DNA of 64,000 nt, taken from contig NZ_FWYE01000002.1 of assembly GCF_900176435.1 (NCBI RefSeq), forward strand, positions 62,001 to 126,000, given 5' to 3'. Positions 1-8,208 of this stretch are shown piece after piece. Position 1 is the stretch's first letter. The number at the start of each line of letters is the position of its first letter. Source of the stretch: Picrophilus oshimae DSM 9789. GTDB taxonomy: Archaea > Thermoplasmatota > Thermoplasmata > Thermoplasmatales > Thermoplasmataceae. Under the pieces are notes generated by a model. The model was given only the letters and a program-made list of their open reading frames with translations. It was not told the DNA's origin and ran no database searches. Made by a program: the position numbers and the translations under genes.

Positions 1-1503
1 AATGTAAGGTTTGGTGACATTGTACCGGCAGACTGTGCAATAATCTCAGGAAACGTTGAAACAGACCAGTCAGCACTCACAGGCGAATCATTATCTGTTT
101 CAAAGGGTGTTTCAGATCAGCTCTTTTCAGGCTCTGTTATAAAGCGCGGTGAGGCAACAGCCGTGGTCATGGCAACCGGGGATAAAACATACTTTGGCAA
201 AACGGCAATGCTTGTAAGTGAAGCAGGTTCCAGATCACATATAGAATCGCTTATCTTTAATATTGTGAAATATCTTATAATACTTGATGTCTCGCTTGTT
301 ATTATAACAACAATTTATTCAATTTTAATTAATGTTCCATTTAATGATATTATCCCGTTTTCACTTGTGCTTCTTATAACTTCAATACCCGTGGCACTGC
401 CCGCAACCTTTACGATAGCAATGGCCATTGGTGCAATGGACATGGCAAAAAAGGGAGCCATTGTAACAAGGTTAAATGCAATAGAGGATGCCGCATCAAT
501 GGATATACTTTGCTCAGATAAAACAGGAACGATAACAGAGAATGTTCTTACAGTAAGGGATCCGTATCCTGTTGGATGCAGCATCAACGAACTCATGGAA
601 CTGGCCATGTATGCATCAGAGGAGAAATCAGAGGATCCAATAGATATTGCAATAATAAATTTTGCAAGGAATATTAAAATAAATATTGATTATAATAATG
701 TAAAAAATTTTATTCCCTTTGATCCGGCAACAAAAAGAACCGAGGCTGTTGTTTTAAAAAATGGTAAAACAACAAGAATTTTAAAGGGTGCACCGCAGGT
801 TATAGCAGGCCTTTGCGGTTTTAATTATTCAGGGATATCATCAAAAATTGATGAGTTTGCCCGCTTTGGCTACCGTGTAATAGCTGTGGCCACCATTGAT
901 GAAAAGCCTGCTTTTAAAGGCTTAATACCAATGTATGATCCTCCAAGAAAGGATTCCGCTGAGTTAATAAAGGAGCTTGGAGATCTTGGAATTTCAGTAA
1001 AAATGGTTACAGGTGATAATAAGGAGATAGCCGCAAAGATAGCAGGCGAGGTTGGTATCTCTGGAATGGCATGCAATGTCCATGAGAATTTTGATGTAAA
1101 TAAATGCTCTGTTTTTTCTGAGGTTTTCCCTGAGGACAAGTTTAAAATAGTAATGGAGCTGCAAAAAGATGGTCATGTCACCGGAATGACTGGAGACGGC
1201 GTTAATGATGCACCTGCACTCAAGCAGGCCGAGGTTGGCATAGCCGTTAGCAATGCGACTGATGTTGCAAAGGCCTCTGCAAGCATAGTTCTTACACATC
1301 AGGGTATAGTTGATATTGTTGAATCCGTAAAGGATGGGAGAAGAATATACCAGAGAATGTTAACATATACATTAAATAAAATTATAAAGACAATACAGGT
1401 TGTTCTGTTTTTAACAACAGCATTTTTTGCGGTAAAATTCTTTGTTACAACGCCGTTTGACATAATTTTACTGCTCTTTGCAAATGATTTTGTGACCATG
1501 TAA
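1..1503 (+). CDS. P-type H+-ATPase (plasma-membrane type), 5'-truncated by window edge and 3'-interrupted by an in-frame stop
   Basis: Reading frame is open from base 1, so the true start lies left of the window. Visible in order: actuator-domain LTGES (codons 26-30), a membrane hairpin with the PVALP motif, the phosphorylation site CSDKTGT (Asp near codon 173), KGAP in the nucleotide domain, the hinge TGDGVNDAP, then membrane helices M5-M6. Family knowledge: type III (plant/fungal Pma-like, also archaeal) proton pumps exporting H+ with ATP. The frame stops at TAA 1501-1503, five codons after the Asp of FAND, which aligns with the proton-carrying Asp of M6 in plant pumps. The same frame continues without shift into the remaining helices, so the sense codon lost was probably Ser (one-base change TCA to TAA). 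As drawn, the product would lack M7-M10 and is probably non-functional. The family call is very secure; functionality is doubtful. Confidence 0.93.
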   Translation, partial: NVRFGDIVPADCAIISGNVETDQSALTGESLSVSKGVSDQLFSGSVIKRGEATAVVMATGDKTYFGKTAMLVSEAGSRSHIESLIFNIVKYLIILDVSLVIITTIYSILINVPFNDIIPFSLVLLITSIPVALPATFTIAMAIGAMDMAKKGAIVTRLNAIEDAASMDILCSDKTGTITENVLTVRDPYPVGCSINELMELAMYASEEKSEDPIDIAIINFARNIKINIDYNNVKNFIPFDPATKRTEAVVLKNGKTTRILKGAPQVIAGLCGFNYSGISSKIDEFARFGYRVIAVATIDEKPAFKGLIPMYDPPRKDSAELIKELGDLGISVKMVTGDNKEIAAKIAGEVGISGMACNVHENFDVNKCSVFSEVFPEDKFKIVMELQKDGHVTGMTGDGVNDAPALKQAEVGIAVSNATDVAKASASIVLTHQGIVDIVESVKDGRRIYQRMLTYTLNKIIKTIQVVLFLTTAFFAVKFFVTTPFDIILLLFANDFVTM

Positions 1504-1932
1504 ATTGCAACCGATAATGTAAGATATTCAAAAAAGCCTGAAAAATGGAATGTTATGTCCCTTGTTTACTCATCAGGATTGATTGCAGCCCTTATGGTAA
1601 TTGAGGGGTTTTTAATTCTTTACATAGGCATCTATGAATATTTACCTGTTAATGGTATACATACCATAATCTTTGACATGCTTGTTTTTTCAGGATTATT
1701 TAATGTTATAATGGTAAGGGAAAGAGGACATTTCTGGCATTCAAGGCCAAGCAACACCCTGCTTCTATCGATAATCATTGATATAATTTTTGTATCCTTT
1801 ATATCATATTATGGAATACTTATCAGTGCAATACCATTATATTTAATTATCATCACTGTTTTAATTGCATTTTCCTGGATGGCCGCTGTTGATCTTTTGA
1901 AAAACCTTGTTTTTAGAAGATTTAACCTTTAG
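1504..1932 (+). pseudogene. C-terminal membrane part of the same P-type ATPase, beyond the premature TAA
   Basis: This continues the ATPase frame directly after the TAA. The first codons read IATDNVRYSKKPEKWNV, the normal loop after M6 in this family, followed by hydrophobic helices matching M7-M10 and a short basic tail ending LVFRRFNL. The first ATG in the fragment is at 1555 (125 codons), with no obvious promoter or ribosome-binding site just before it, so separate translation is doubtful. Together with the upstream part it makes one full-length pump interrupted by one nonsense codon. Alternatives are a sequencing error at 1501-1503 or a truly split two-chain pump. TAA is not a selenocysteine or pyrrolysine codon, so recoding is unlikely. 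Confidence 0.8.
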
Positions 1933-1990
1933 ATTGTTTTTATAATAATTTTCCTGAAACGTTTAAATAAAAATATTGTATAAATATAAA

Positions 1991-2176
1991 ATGAACTGCG
2001 ATGATATAGGCTTTATCAGAATATACGACAGGAACGGTCATTACGTTGATATAAGCCATGAGGACAGTGTTAATATATGCAGTGAGGCTGTAGAAACAGG
2101 AAACGATATAGCAGACATAATAAGAAAAAGATATATGAGAAACCTAAAATTAATAAAATTTATGGATATGGATTAA
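1991..2176 (+). CDS. small acidic protein of unknown function, 61 aa
   Basis: Starts at ATG 1991, which sits 22-29 bases after a TTTAAATA box (1962-1969), the spacing expected for a leaderless archaeal transcript. A TTG at 1976 would add five residues but lies inside the promoter spacing. The product begins MNCDDIGFIRIYDRNG, has an Asp/Glu-rich middle and ends in a basic stretch (IIRKRYMRNLKLIK). It has no membrane segment or recognisable domain. It follows the broken ATPase by about 60 bases on the same strand. I do not recognise a family. Promoter position and codon use make it a likely real gene. Confidence 0.6.
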   Translation: MNCDDIGFIRIYDRNGHYVDISHEDSVNICSEAVETGNDIADIIRKRYMRNLKLIKFMDMD

Positions 2177-2245
2177 TTTTAATGAATAATATTTATTTAA
2201 CCAGTAATTATATTTATATGCCTTATATTTTATTTTAAATAATTT

Positions 2246-2377
2246 ATGTTCCCGCTTTTTACATTTAATATCCATAAAGATTTAAAATTGGGCAGCATGC
2301 GCAGAAAGATAATATGGCTTTCTTTTGCACTCTTAATCCTTAAGGATATTATTATACAATCTTATAAATATCCTTAA
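2246..2377 (+). CDS. possible small membrane protein, 43 aa (tentative)
   Basis: ATG 2246 follows a TATATTTATAT-like stretch at about 2209-2219 with leaderless spacing. The 43 codons include a basic stretch (MRRK) followed by a hydrophobic run (IIWLSFALLIL) that could be one membrane helix. The end of the ORF overlaps the palindromes at 2336-2376, so its codons may be fortuitous. No family is recognised. Low confidence: in DNA this AT-rich, short hydrophobic ORFs arise by chance. Confidence 0.25.
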   Translation: MFPLFTFNIHKDLKLGSMRRKIIWLSFALLILKDIIIQSYKYP

Positions 2378-2453
2378 TTTATGATAACATTTACCATGGA
2401 TATAATTAAGATAATGACAAAGAGGCCTGGCCAAATAGGATAACAATTATCCT
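2336..2453. repeat. cluster of palindromes and hairpins
   Basis: Three perfect symmetric elements lie close together: a 12-base palindrome ATCCTTAAGGAT (2336-2347); a 10-base inverted repeat TAAGGATATT / AATATCCTTA (2341-2350 with 2367-2376, 16-base loop) sharing bases with it; and a short hairpin AGGATAA-CAA-TTATCCT (2437-2453). The shared core AGGATA/TATCCT suggests one protein-binding or processing element, or remnants of a mobile end. No target duplication or transposase is visible. Confidence 0.5.
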
Positions 2454-2651
2454 GCAATTTCAGATCTCTTTGATCTCAACATATTGTCAAGATGAATGTT
2501 TTAAGTAAATAATTCCATGGTTTCTATGAATCTATTAAATAAGATGATTATTCTAAAAATTAAAAAAATGATGCTATAATTCCCCAGGATTGCGCAATGG
2601 AAATCATTTAAAAGTGATTCGATTTTAATGATTTTTAATGCCTGAGAAATG

Positions 2652-2687
2652 TATAAATATTAGATTTAACTTACACATCAGGAGGTG
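2652..2687 (+). promoter_or_regulatory. TATA box (2652-2660) and strong Shine-Dalgarno (2680-2687) of the poly-Asp ORF
   Basis: TATAAATAT at 2652-2660 would place the transcription start near 2680-2685 or slightly earlier. AGGAGGTG (2680-2687) is an extended match to the 16S rRNA 3' end, five bases before ATG 2693. Most genes in this window show no such site, so its strength in front of a 23-codon ORF is notable and argues that the ORF is translated. Confidence 0.6.
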
Positions 2688-2692
2688 TTAAT

Positions 2693-2764
2693 ATGGTAAA
2701 ATTCGTCAGGTTTTATGATGACGATGATGACGATTACGATGACGACGATGACGATGACTTCTAA
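2693..2764 (+). CDS. poly-aspartate microprotein, 23 aa
   Basis: Reads MVKFVRFY, six Asp, Tyr, seven Asp, Phe, stop: 13 of 23 residues are Asp, with a short basic and aromatic head. It is preceded by a TATA box and one of the best Shine-Dalgarno sites in the window. The flavoprotein gene starts 28 bases downstream and could be co-transcribed or use its own TTTAAATAAT box (2766-2775). No known family. Possible roles (inference only): metal or polyamine binding, a pH-titratable acidic peptide in a cell with acidic cytoplasm, a nucleic-acid mimic, or a regulatory leader peptide. The alternating GAT/GAC codons could also be a simple-repeat expansion, but the in-frame stop, start and Shine-Dalgarno favour a gene. 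Confidence 0.55.
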   Translation: MVKFVRFYDDDDDDYDDDDDDDF

Positions 2765-2792
2765 TTTAAATAATAGTTTATAATTTATTTTT

Positions 2793-4091
2793 ATGAAGAT
2801 ACTTGTTATAGGTGGTGGCGCTGCCGGCATGTCCGCGGCATCAAAGGCAAGGCGCATGGACAGGGACGCTGATATAACTGTTTTTGAGGATGGCCCATTT
2901 GTGTCATACGCGGAATGCGGGATGCCATACTATCTTGCCGGATATTTTAATGATTACAATGACCTTTTACATTATAAAATCGAGGAATTTACAGAGAAAA
3001 GAGGTATAAATGTAATAACAAATGAGAAAATTAAAGACGTTGATGTAAAAAATAGGATTGTTTATTCAAAAAACAGATCATATGAATACGATAAGCTTGT
3101 TATAGCCAGCGGTGCATCCCCAAGAATTCCAGATGAGTTTAAAGATTATGCGTTATCATTAAGAAGCATGGAGGATGCAATAAGATTAAATGATATGCTT
3201 AAAAGATCCAGGGATATAACAATAGTTGGTGCAGGTGTTCTTGGCACCGAGCTTTACAGCCTACTAAAAAAAAGGCATCATGTTAGACTAATATCAAAGC
3301 ATGATCACGTTCTGCCCTACTTTGATGATGATATGTCAGATATATTAAAAAACATATGCGATGATAATATAGAATACAATTCATTACCCATTGAAATATC
3401 ATACAACGGCAGATACAAAATAAAGACCTCTCTTGGTTCACATGAGTCCGACCTTGTAATATTTGCAACAGGCATAGAGCCGAACACATCATTTATAAAA
3501 GATGGAATAAAAAAGGATGGTTATGGCAGAATAATCGTTGATGATTATTTAATGGCCTGTGATGATGTATATGCTGCCGGGGATGCTGTTACAACAAAGA
3601 ACATCGTCACTGGTTTAAATGATTACTTTCCACTGGCCCAGGTTGCAAACAAGATGGGGAGGATCATAGGCGTAAATCTATTTGGCAACAGGATAAAATT
3701 TCCCGGGTCCCTTGGGACAACGATAATAAACTTAAATGATTACCAGGTTGGCTACACAGGAATAAATGAAAGAACGGCAAGAAAATTAAACATAAAATAT
3801 GACAGGATACTTATAAAGGGTGAGAGCCGTTCAAAGTATCTTCATGGCAGTGATGTTTACACAAAGATCATTTACAGTGAGGATGGCAGGCTGATTGGTG
3901 CACAGGTAATATCAAGGGAGAATGGTGCGTGGAGATTAAATGTGCTTGCAACTGCAATATATTCAAAAATGCACATAGATGATTTGTTCTTTAATGACCT
4001 GGGCTACGAGCCTGAATACGGTCCTGTATGGGATCCAATAGTTATTGCCGGCAGTCTTGGCCTAGATAAACTTCAGGGCTATGGTAAATGA
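2793..4091 (+). CDS. FAD/NAD(P)-dependent disulfide oxidoreductase, CoA-disulfide reductase / NADH oxidase type
   Basis: 432 aa. The N-terminal FAD site GGGAAGMSAASKARR is followed by the redox Cys in YAECGMPYY (about residue 43), the single-cysteine signature of CoA-disulfide reductases and NADH oxidases. A second Rossmann motif, VGAGVLGTELY, near residue 148 binds NAD(P)H, and CDDVYAAGDAV marks the second FAD contact. The C-terminal dimerisation domain is complete, and no rhodanese domain is fused. Family role: NAD(P)H-dependent reduction of CoA disulfide or of oxygen/sulfur species, giving thiol and redox balance in an aerobic thermoacidophile. ATG 2793 lies 18-27 bases after TTTAAATAAT. 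Its 3' end overlaps the convergent glycosyltransferase by 30 bases. Substrate cannot be fixed from sequence. Confidence 0.9.
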   Translation: MKILVIGGGAAGMSAASKARRMDRDADITVFEDGPFVSYAECGMPYYLAGYFNDYNDLLHYKIEEFTEKRGINVITNEKIKDVDVKNRIVYSKNRSYEYDKLVIASGASPRIPDEFKDYALSLRSMEDAIRLNDMLKRSRDITIVGAGVLGTELYSLLKKRHHVRLISKHDHVLPYFDDDMSDILKNICDDNIEYNSLPIEISYNGRYKIKTSLGSHESDLVIFATGIEPNTSFIKDGIKKDGYGRIIVDDYLMACDDVYAAGDAVTTKNIVTGLNDYFPLAQVANKMGRIIGVNLFGNRIKFPGSLGTTIINLNDYQVGYTGINERTARKLNIKYDRILIKGESRSKYLHGSDVYTKIIYSEDGRLIGAQVISRENGAWRLNVLATAIYSKMHIDDLFFNDLGYEPEYGPVWDPIVIAGSLGLDKLQGYGK

Positions 4092-4814
4092 TGCAAGTAT
4101 TGCAATTGTTACAATAACGGCCACTGCGAAGTATTTAACAAGATTGCCATTAAAGAACACGAATAAAAAGAAGTTTACTATCTCCTTCATTTTTAACTTT
4201 GACTTTCCATCCTCTCTCTTGACAAAGTTAACAGGGTATTCCTCTATTTTAAACCCGTTTTTGTGAAGCCTGTTTAATATATCTATCTGACCAACGTAGC
4301 CGTTTTCTATATCCACCTGCCTTGCAAGGAAGTCGCATGCCCTCCTGCTGTATATCCTAAAGCCTGATGTGCAGTCATGCACATTTAAATTAAATGACAG
4401 TCTAAAAAGCCTGTTTGCGGTCTTGCTTATTATCTGCCTTATAAATTCATCATGTGTTTCACCGTTGTCTATGTACCTTGATCCGATAACAAGATCTGCA
4501 TTTGTTTTAATGGCCTTTTCGATCATGCCCTTAATATCCTCAGGTCTATGGGACAGATCAGCATCCATTATAACAACATAATCAGATCTTGTTGCACGCA
4601 TGCCATCAATTTCAGCACTTATCAAACCAAGCTTCCCGCTTCTTACTATGAAATGGACTCCTGGATATGATCTGGCAACCTCATCACTGCCATCATGTGA
4701 GCCATCATCTATAATATATATTGAGTTTAAGCTCTGCTTATGGAGCCTCGGAATTAATTTTATTATATTGTTTTTTTCATTTAGTGTAGGTATAACCACA
4801 CTTACATCCGGCAT
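4062..4814 (-). CDS. family 2 glycosyltransferase, dolichyl-phosphate mannose/glucose synthase type
   Basis: 250 aa. The GT2 fold starts at VSVVIPTLNEKNNI, has nucleotide-binding VVIMDADLSHRPEDI (DxD-like) near residue 80, the acceptor motif IGSRYIDNG, and SGFRIYSR. The C-terminus carries one membrane helix (about residues 225-249). Enzymes of this class move mannose or glucose from a nucleotide sugar to a polyprenyl phosphate on the cytoplasmic face of the membrane. In Thermoplasmatales this feeds N-glycosylation or glycolipid synthesis. It overlaps convergently with the flavoprotein gene. The donor sugar is not determined by sequence. Confidence 0.9.
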   Translation of the reverse strand: MPDVSVVIPTLNEKNNIIKLIPRLHKQSLNSIYIIDDGSHDGSDEVARSYPGVHFIVRSGKLGLISAEIDGMRATRSDYVVIMDADLSHRPEDIKGMIEKAIKTNADLVIGSRYIDNGETHDEFIRQIISKTANRLFRLSFNLNVHDCTSGFRIYSRRACDFLARQVDIENGYVGQIDILNRLHKNGFKIEEYPVNFVKREDGKSKLKMKEIVNFFLFVFFNGNLVKYFAVAVIVTIAILASFTIALKFI

Positions 4815-4879
4815 AAAAAAGATATGGTAACTGTGTATATATAATTTTATTTTAAAATTTTATATATTTTCTATAGAAA

Positions 4880-5440
4880 CTATTTATTATAAATCTTCCT
4901 AAGATCCTCTATTGTATCTATGTCATAAAGAACATTTGGTTCAACAGGATAAAAAAGGGCATCATTTTTATTTTCCATTATTATTTTTTTGCCGCCGGCA
5001 TCACCGCGGAGATTCATAATCTGATTAAAATATTTTCTTGAAAATGCGCTTGGAGGCGAGTATAATTCGCCTGAAAAGAACATTCCAAGACCCTTATTAT
5101 TAAAATTCATTTTTTCCACAAAGTCATCTATTATAAATCCAGGGACAAAGGGCATATCCGCAAGTGTAAAGACTGCAAGCCCGTTTTTAACGAAATCAAT
5201 TGCAAGCCTTATTGAATATGATATCCCAAGATCCGGCCTGTCATTTATAATAATTTTATAATCCTCTGTATTATAATAATTTGATTTGCTGAAAACTATG
5301 ATCTTTTCATCGGCATGTGATCCTTTAAGATTTTTTAATGTATACCCTATTAATGGCATTCCATAAAGATCTGAAAGGAGCTTGTTTGAGCCAAAACGCC
5401 TGGAAAGACCTGAAGCAAGAACTATGAGCGTGTAATTCAA
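4880..5440 (-). CDS. MobA/MocA-like nucleotidyltransferase
   Basis: 186 aa. The N-terminus LIVLASGLSRRFGSNKLL is the nucleotide-binding signature (GxxxRxGxxK) of the NTP_transf_3 family, and LADMPFV near residue 98 gives the metal-binding Asp. These proteins transfer GMP or CMP to molybdopterin or similar phosphate acceptors. The length matches MocA/MobA. The upstream radical SAM gene on the same strand ends 4 bases inside this gene (5437-5440), so the two are translationally coupled and probably act in one pathway. Molybdenum cofactor maturation is possible but not proved; no moa/moe gene is in the window. Confidence 0.85.
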   Translation of the reverse strand: MNYTLIVLASGLSRRFGSNKLLSDLYGMPLIGYTLKNLKGSHADEKIIVFSKSNYYNTEDYKIIINDRPDLGISYSIRLAIDFVKNGLAVFTLADMPFVPGFIIDDFVEKMNFNNKGLGMFFSGELYSPPSAFSRKYFNQIMNLRGDAGGKKIIMENKNDALFYPVEPNVLYDIDTIEDLRKIYNK

Positions 5441-6477
5441 TAAAGTGCCTCCCTTATATTGTATCTTGAAATCCTGGCATCGGTTTCTATAAATTTTTCT
5501 ATACTCTCGTTGCTTCCTGTTAGGCTGACATCGTTATAATAGGCGTACTCCCTGAGCTCAAAGCCCGGAATTAACCTTGATATGTATAAAATATCATCCT
5601 TATCAAGGTTCAATGATTTTATAAACCTTGATGTTTCCCTGACATGGCTTTTATAAAGATCGCCTTTAATATCCATTATTATGATGCCAAGGTTTATTCC
5701 AGACTCCTTTATCATGTTTATATATCTCTTGGTTGTCTCAATACTCAGATTTTTATTAAAGAATTTTAAAACGTATCTGCTTGCACTTTCAAGGCCTATA
5801 TAGATCATTTTAAAACCATGATTTTTAAGATTTATTAAATCACCGTATCCTGTATTTAACGGGCTTGTAAAGCTATCTGAAAATGCATAAAATGGCATGT
5901 CGAAATGCTCTTTTATAATTTTAATATCCTTAAAAAGTATGTTTTTATTAATTCCAATGGCATTTGCATCACCAAGGAAGATTCCTGTCCTTGATTCCAT
6001 TGAATTTTTAAAGTAATCCTTTAATGCCTTTATCTGATCGCACAGATATTTGTTAAAACCGTACTTTACATCCTTATACAATGAACAGAATGTGCACCTG
6101 TTCCATGGACAGCCATTGGTTATTCTAATATACAGTGAATGATACCTGTCCGGTGGAACCACAGGGATTTTACCATTGTATATATTAAAAAGTTTTTTTG
6201 ATTCGTTTACCAGGAAACTGTAGCCATCCTCTATCCTTGGTAAATACCCTTCATTTGTATTATTTAATATATCATAGAATTCATTAATCACATCAATTTT
6301 TTCCCTTTCATTTAAAATTTTAAATTTGTTTGCCTTCATTCTTATAACATCGTTCATTAATGTTCTTCTATAGGTATAATAACCATCATTATAATACATC
6401 ATCCTGCCATCGGCGTCAAGCGAGAGTATTCTGCCCGAGGCCTCTATTCTTATTATACCGCGAGAGATGTTTATCAC
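5437..6477 (-). CDS. radical SAM protein with CX4CX2C cluster motif
   Basis: 346 aa. An N-terminal region of about 110 residues precedes a radical SAM barrel whose cluster-binding cysteines are Cys123, Cys128 and Cys131 in NGCPWNRCTFCSLY. The spacing is CX4CX2C rather than the common CX3CX2C. A later GLESASRYVLKFFNK matches the SAM-contact region of COG1032-like radical SAM proteins. The substrate is unknown. Translation of the downstream nucleotidyltransferase overlaps its stop, suggesting a two-enzyme pathway that may modify a small molecule or cofactor. Family assignment is firm; function is not. Confidence 0.9.
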   Translation of the reverse strand: MINISRGIIRIEASGRILSLDADGRMMYYNDGYYTYRRTLMNDVIRMKANKFKILNEREKIDVINEFYDILNNTNEGYLPRIEDGYSFLVNESKKLFNIYNGKIPVVPPDRYHSLYIRITNGCPWNRCTFCSLYKDVKYGFNKYLCDQIKALKDYFKNSMESRTGIFLGDANAIGINKNILFKDIKIIKEHFDMPFYAFSDSFTSPLNTGYGDLINLKNHGFKMIYIGLESASRYVLKFFNKNLSIETTKRYINMIKESGINLGIIIMDIKGDLYKSHVRETSRFIKSLNLDKDDILYISRLIPGFELREYAYYNDVSLTGSNESIEKFIETDARISRYNIREALY

Positions 6478-6510
6478 AGAATAAGATCAATAAAATATAT
6501 TAATATTTTT

Positions 6511-7596
6511 TTATATAAACTGATCCAGATTGCCCCTATAAAGAATGTTTAGCACATCGTTTACACGCTTATTAACATCATTATAGCTTTCACCTGTTAT
6601 ATTAACGTGCCCCATCTTTCTCTTTCTTCTTATCTCTGGTTTTCTGTACCAGTAAACATCATCGGCAGTTTTCATTATTTCATTGTAAACATCATCTATA
6701 CCCCGGCCAAGTATGTTAACTATACCGGATGGTTTGTAAAGCTCTGGCATGATTATATTCATATTTGATATTGCCCTTATATGCTCCTGAAACTGTGATA
6801 TCGAGCTTCCCTTTAATGTGTGATGACCGGTATTATGAACCCTTGGGGCGATCTCATTTACAAGAACCTTATTATTTACAATGTAGAATTCTATGCCCAT
6901 TACACCTATGTAATTTAAATTGTTCATGATCTTTTTTGCAATTTCCTGCATCTCTGATTTTTTATCATTAAAAGGCGCAATGTTATAAATCAGGATGCCG
7001 TTTTTGTTGTAATTAAAGGACGGGTCAAAGAATTGAAATTCACCTGATTCTGATCTTACAGCAATTATCGAGGCCTCACTTTCATAGTTTATAAAATCCT
7101 CGACAATAAATCTTCCCAGAACATCAAGCCCCTCGAATTTGGATGTATCAGAATCATGAACGTAGAATTGACCCTTGCCATCGTAGCCACCGGCACAGGT
7201 CTTTATCACAGCATTGCCCTTGTCCCTGGCAATCTTCAATGCTTCATTAAAATTATCTGCCTTTTCATAATCAGCCTCTGGAACGTTTATAGATCTTAAA
7301 AAGTCCTTTTCAAGTGAGCGGTCCCTCTTTATTTCTATTGCCTTAAGACCCGGTCTTAATTTATTTGATTTCTCTGAATATTCCAGCGTTCTGCCATCAA
7401 CGTGCTCGAATTCATATGTAATATAATCACATGAATCAACAAATTCTTTGTATTTATCGGGCGTGAAAAATTTTCTTGCCATGTATGATGCCGGTCCCGG
7501 CTCATTGTCGAGCATGTAAAAATCAACCGGCAAGTTATATGATTCGAGCATCATCATCCAGCCAAGCTGACCTGAACCAATAATGCCTATCTTCAT
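6511..7596 (-). CDS. purK: N5-carboxyaminoimidazole ribonucleotide synthetase
   Basis: 361 aa ATP-grasp enzyme. It starts [15 protein letters not shown], the PurK N-terminal fold, with the ATP-grasp lid [12 protein letters not shown] near residue 140, metal-binding [15 protein letters not shown] near residue 267, and a C-terminal lid domain ending near the GHVNITG motif. It carboxylates AIR with ATP and bicarbonate to N5-CAIR in purine synthesis. Its start overlaps the purE stop by 4 bases, so the two consecutive enzymes are co-translated. Confidence 0.96.
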   Translation of the reverse strand: MKIGIIGSGQLGWMMMLESYNLPVDFYMLDNEPGPASYMARKFFTPDKYKEFVDSCDYITYEFEHVDGRTLEYSEKSNKLRPGLKAIEIKRDRSLEKDFLRSINVPEADYEKADNFNEALKIARDKGNAVIKTCAGGYDGKGQFYVHDSDTSKFEGLDVLGRFIVEDFINYESEASIIAVRSESGEFQFFDPSFNYNKNGILIYNIAPFNDKKSEMQEIAKKIMNNLNYIGVMGIEFYIVNNKVLVNEIAPRVHNTGHHTLKGSSISQFQEHIRAISNMNIIMPELYKPSGIVNILGRGIDDVYNEIMKTADDVYWYRKPEIRRKRKMGHVNITGESYNDVNKRVNDVLNILYRGNLDQFI

Positions 7597-8060
7597 ATCT
7601 TTTCACCAAGAACCCTGTTTCTTTCATCATTATTATATTTTTCTAAATACGATCTTATCTTATCATACTTTATTGACAGTATTCTTAGCGCTAGCAATGC
7701 CGCATTTTTTGCATTGCCTATTGCAACGGTTGCAACCGGAACGCCTGATGGCATCTGCACTATCGATAGCAATGAATCGAGGCCGTTTAGATGCCTCGAT
7801 GGCACCGGAACGCCTATGACAGGCAATGTTGTCATGGATGCAACCATTCCGGGCAGATGCGCGGCACCTCCTGCACCTGCTATAATAACCTCGATGCCAT
7901 TGTTTAATGCACCTTTTGCAAATTCATACATAAAATCCGGGGTTCTGTGCGCCGATACTATTTTTGATATGACCTCAACGCCAAATGATTCAAGGGTTTC
8001 AATTGCGGGTTTCATGGTTTCAAGATCAGATGAGCTGCCCATAATAACCGCTACCTTCAT
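7593..8060 (-). CDS. purE: N5-carboxyaminoimidazole ribonucleotide mutase
   Basis: 155 aa, normal for class I PurE. The substrate-binding motifs are clear: [12 protein letters not shown], the active-site [20 protein letters not shown] and [10 protein letters not shown]. The enzyme converts N5-CAIR to CAIR. The class I form fits the presence of purK immediately downstream. The start at 8060 is the first Met before the fold. The AT-rich 8061-8130 region upstream holds several TATA-like stretches for a leaderless promoter. Confidence 0.97.
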   Translation of the reverse strand: MKVAVIMGSSSDLETMKPAIETLESFGVEVISKIVSAHRTPDFMYEFAKGALNNGIEVIIAGAGGAAHLPGMVASMTTLPVIGVPVPSRHLNGLDSLLSIVQMPSGVPVATVAIGNAKNAALLALRILSIKYDKIRSYLEKYNNDERNRVLGEKI

Positions 8061-8208
8061 GGCTGTATATCATTTAATGGTTAATAAATTATCATTTGAA
8101 AAATTATGATATATTTTATATAAATATTGATACTATAATATAACAAATGTATATTATAATATTAATTTTATCATTAAGTTTTTAAATTCAATTTGCTACC
8201 AATCATTA

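Larger units (their letters stand above)
2177..2692. other. gene-poor stretch of about 500 bases with small ORF, palindromes and a promoter at its right end
   Basis: No long ORF and no similarity I recognise. It holds one possible small leaderless ORF (2246-2377), a cluster of palindromes (2336-2453) and, at the right end, the promoter and ribosome-binding site of the poly-Asp ORF. Base composition is AT-rich. No stable RNA of the high-GC type seen for tRNA or rRNA genes is evident. Confidence 0.6.

Noticed and set aside
1501-1503. Recoded stop codon (selenocysteine or pyrrolysine) in the ATPase
   Set aside because: The codon is TAA. Recoding to those amino acids uses TGA or TAG, and no structure typical of a recoding element follows.
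2297-2377. Inner ATG of the 2246 ORF as a leader peptide with attenuator
   Set aside because: The hairpin is not followed by a T-run and there is no regulated gene just downstream; archaeal attenuation of this type is not established.
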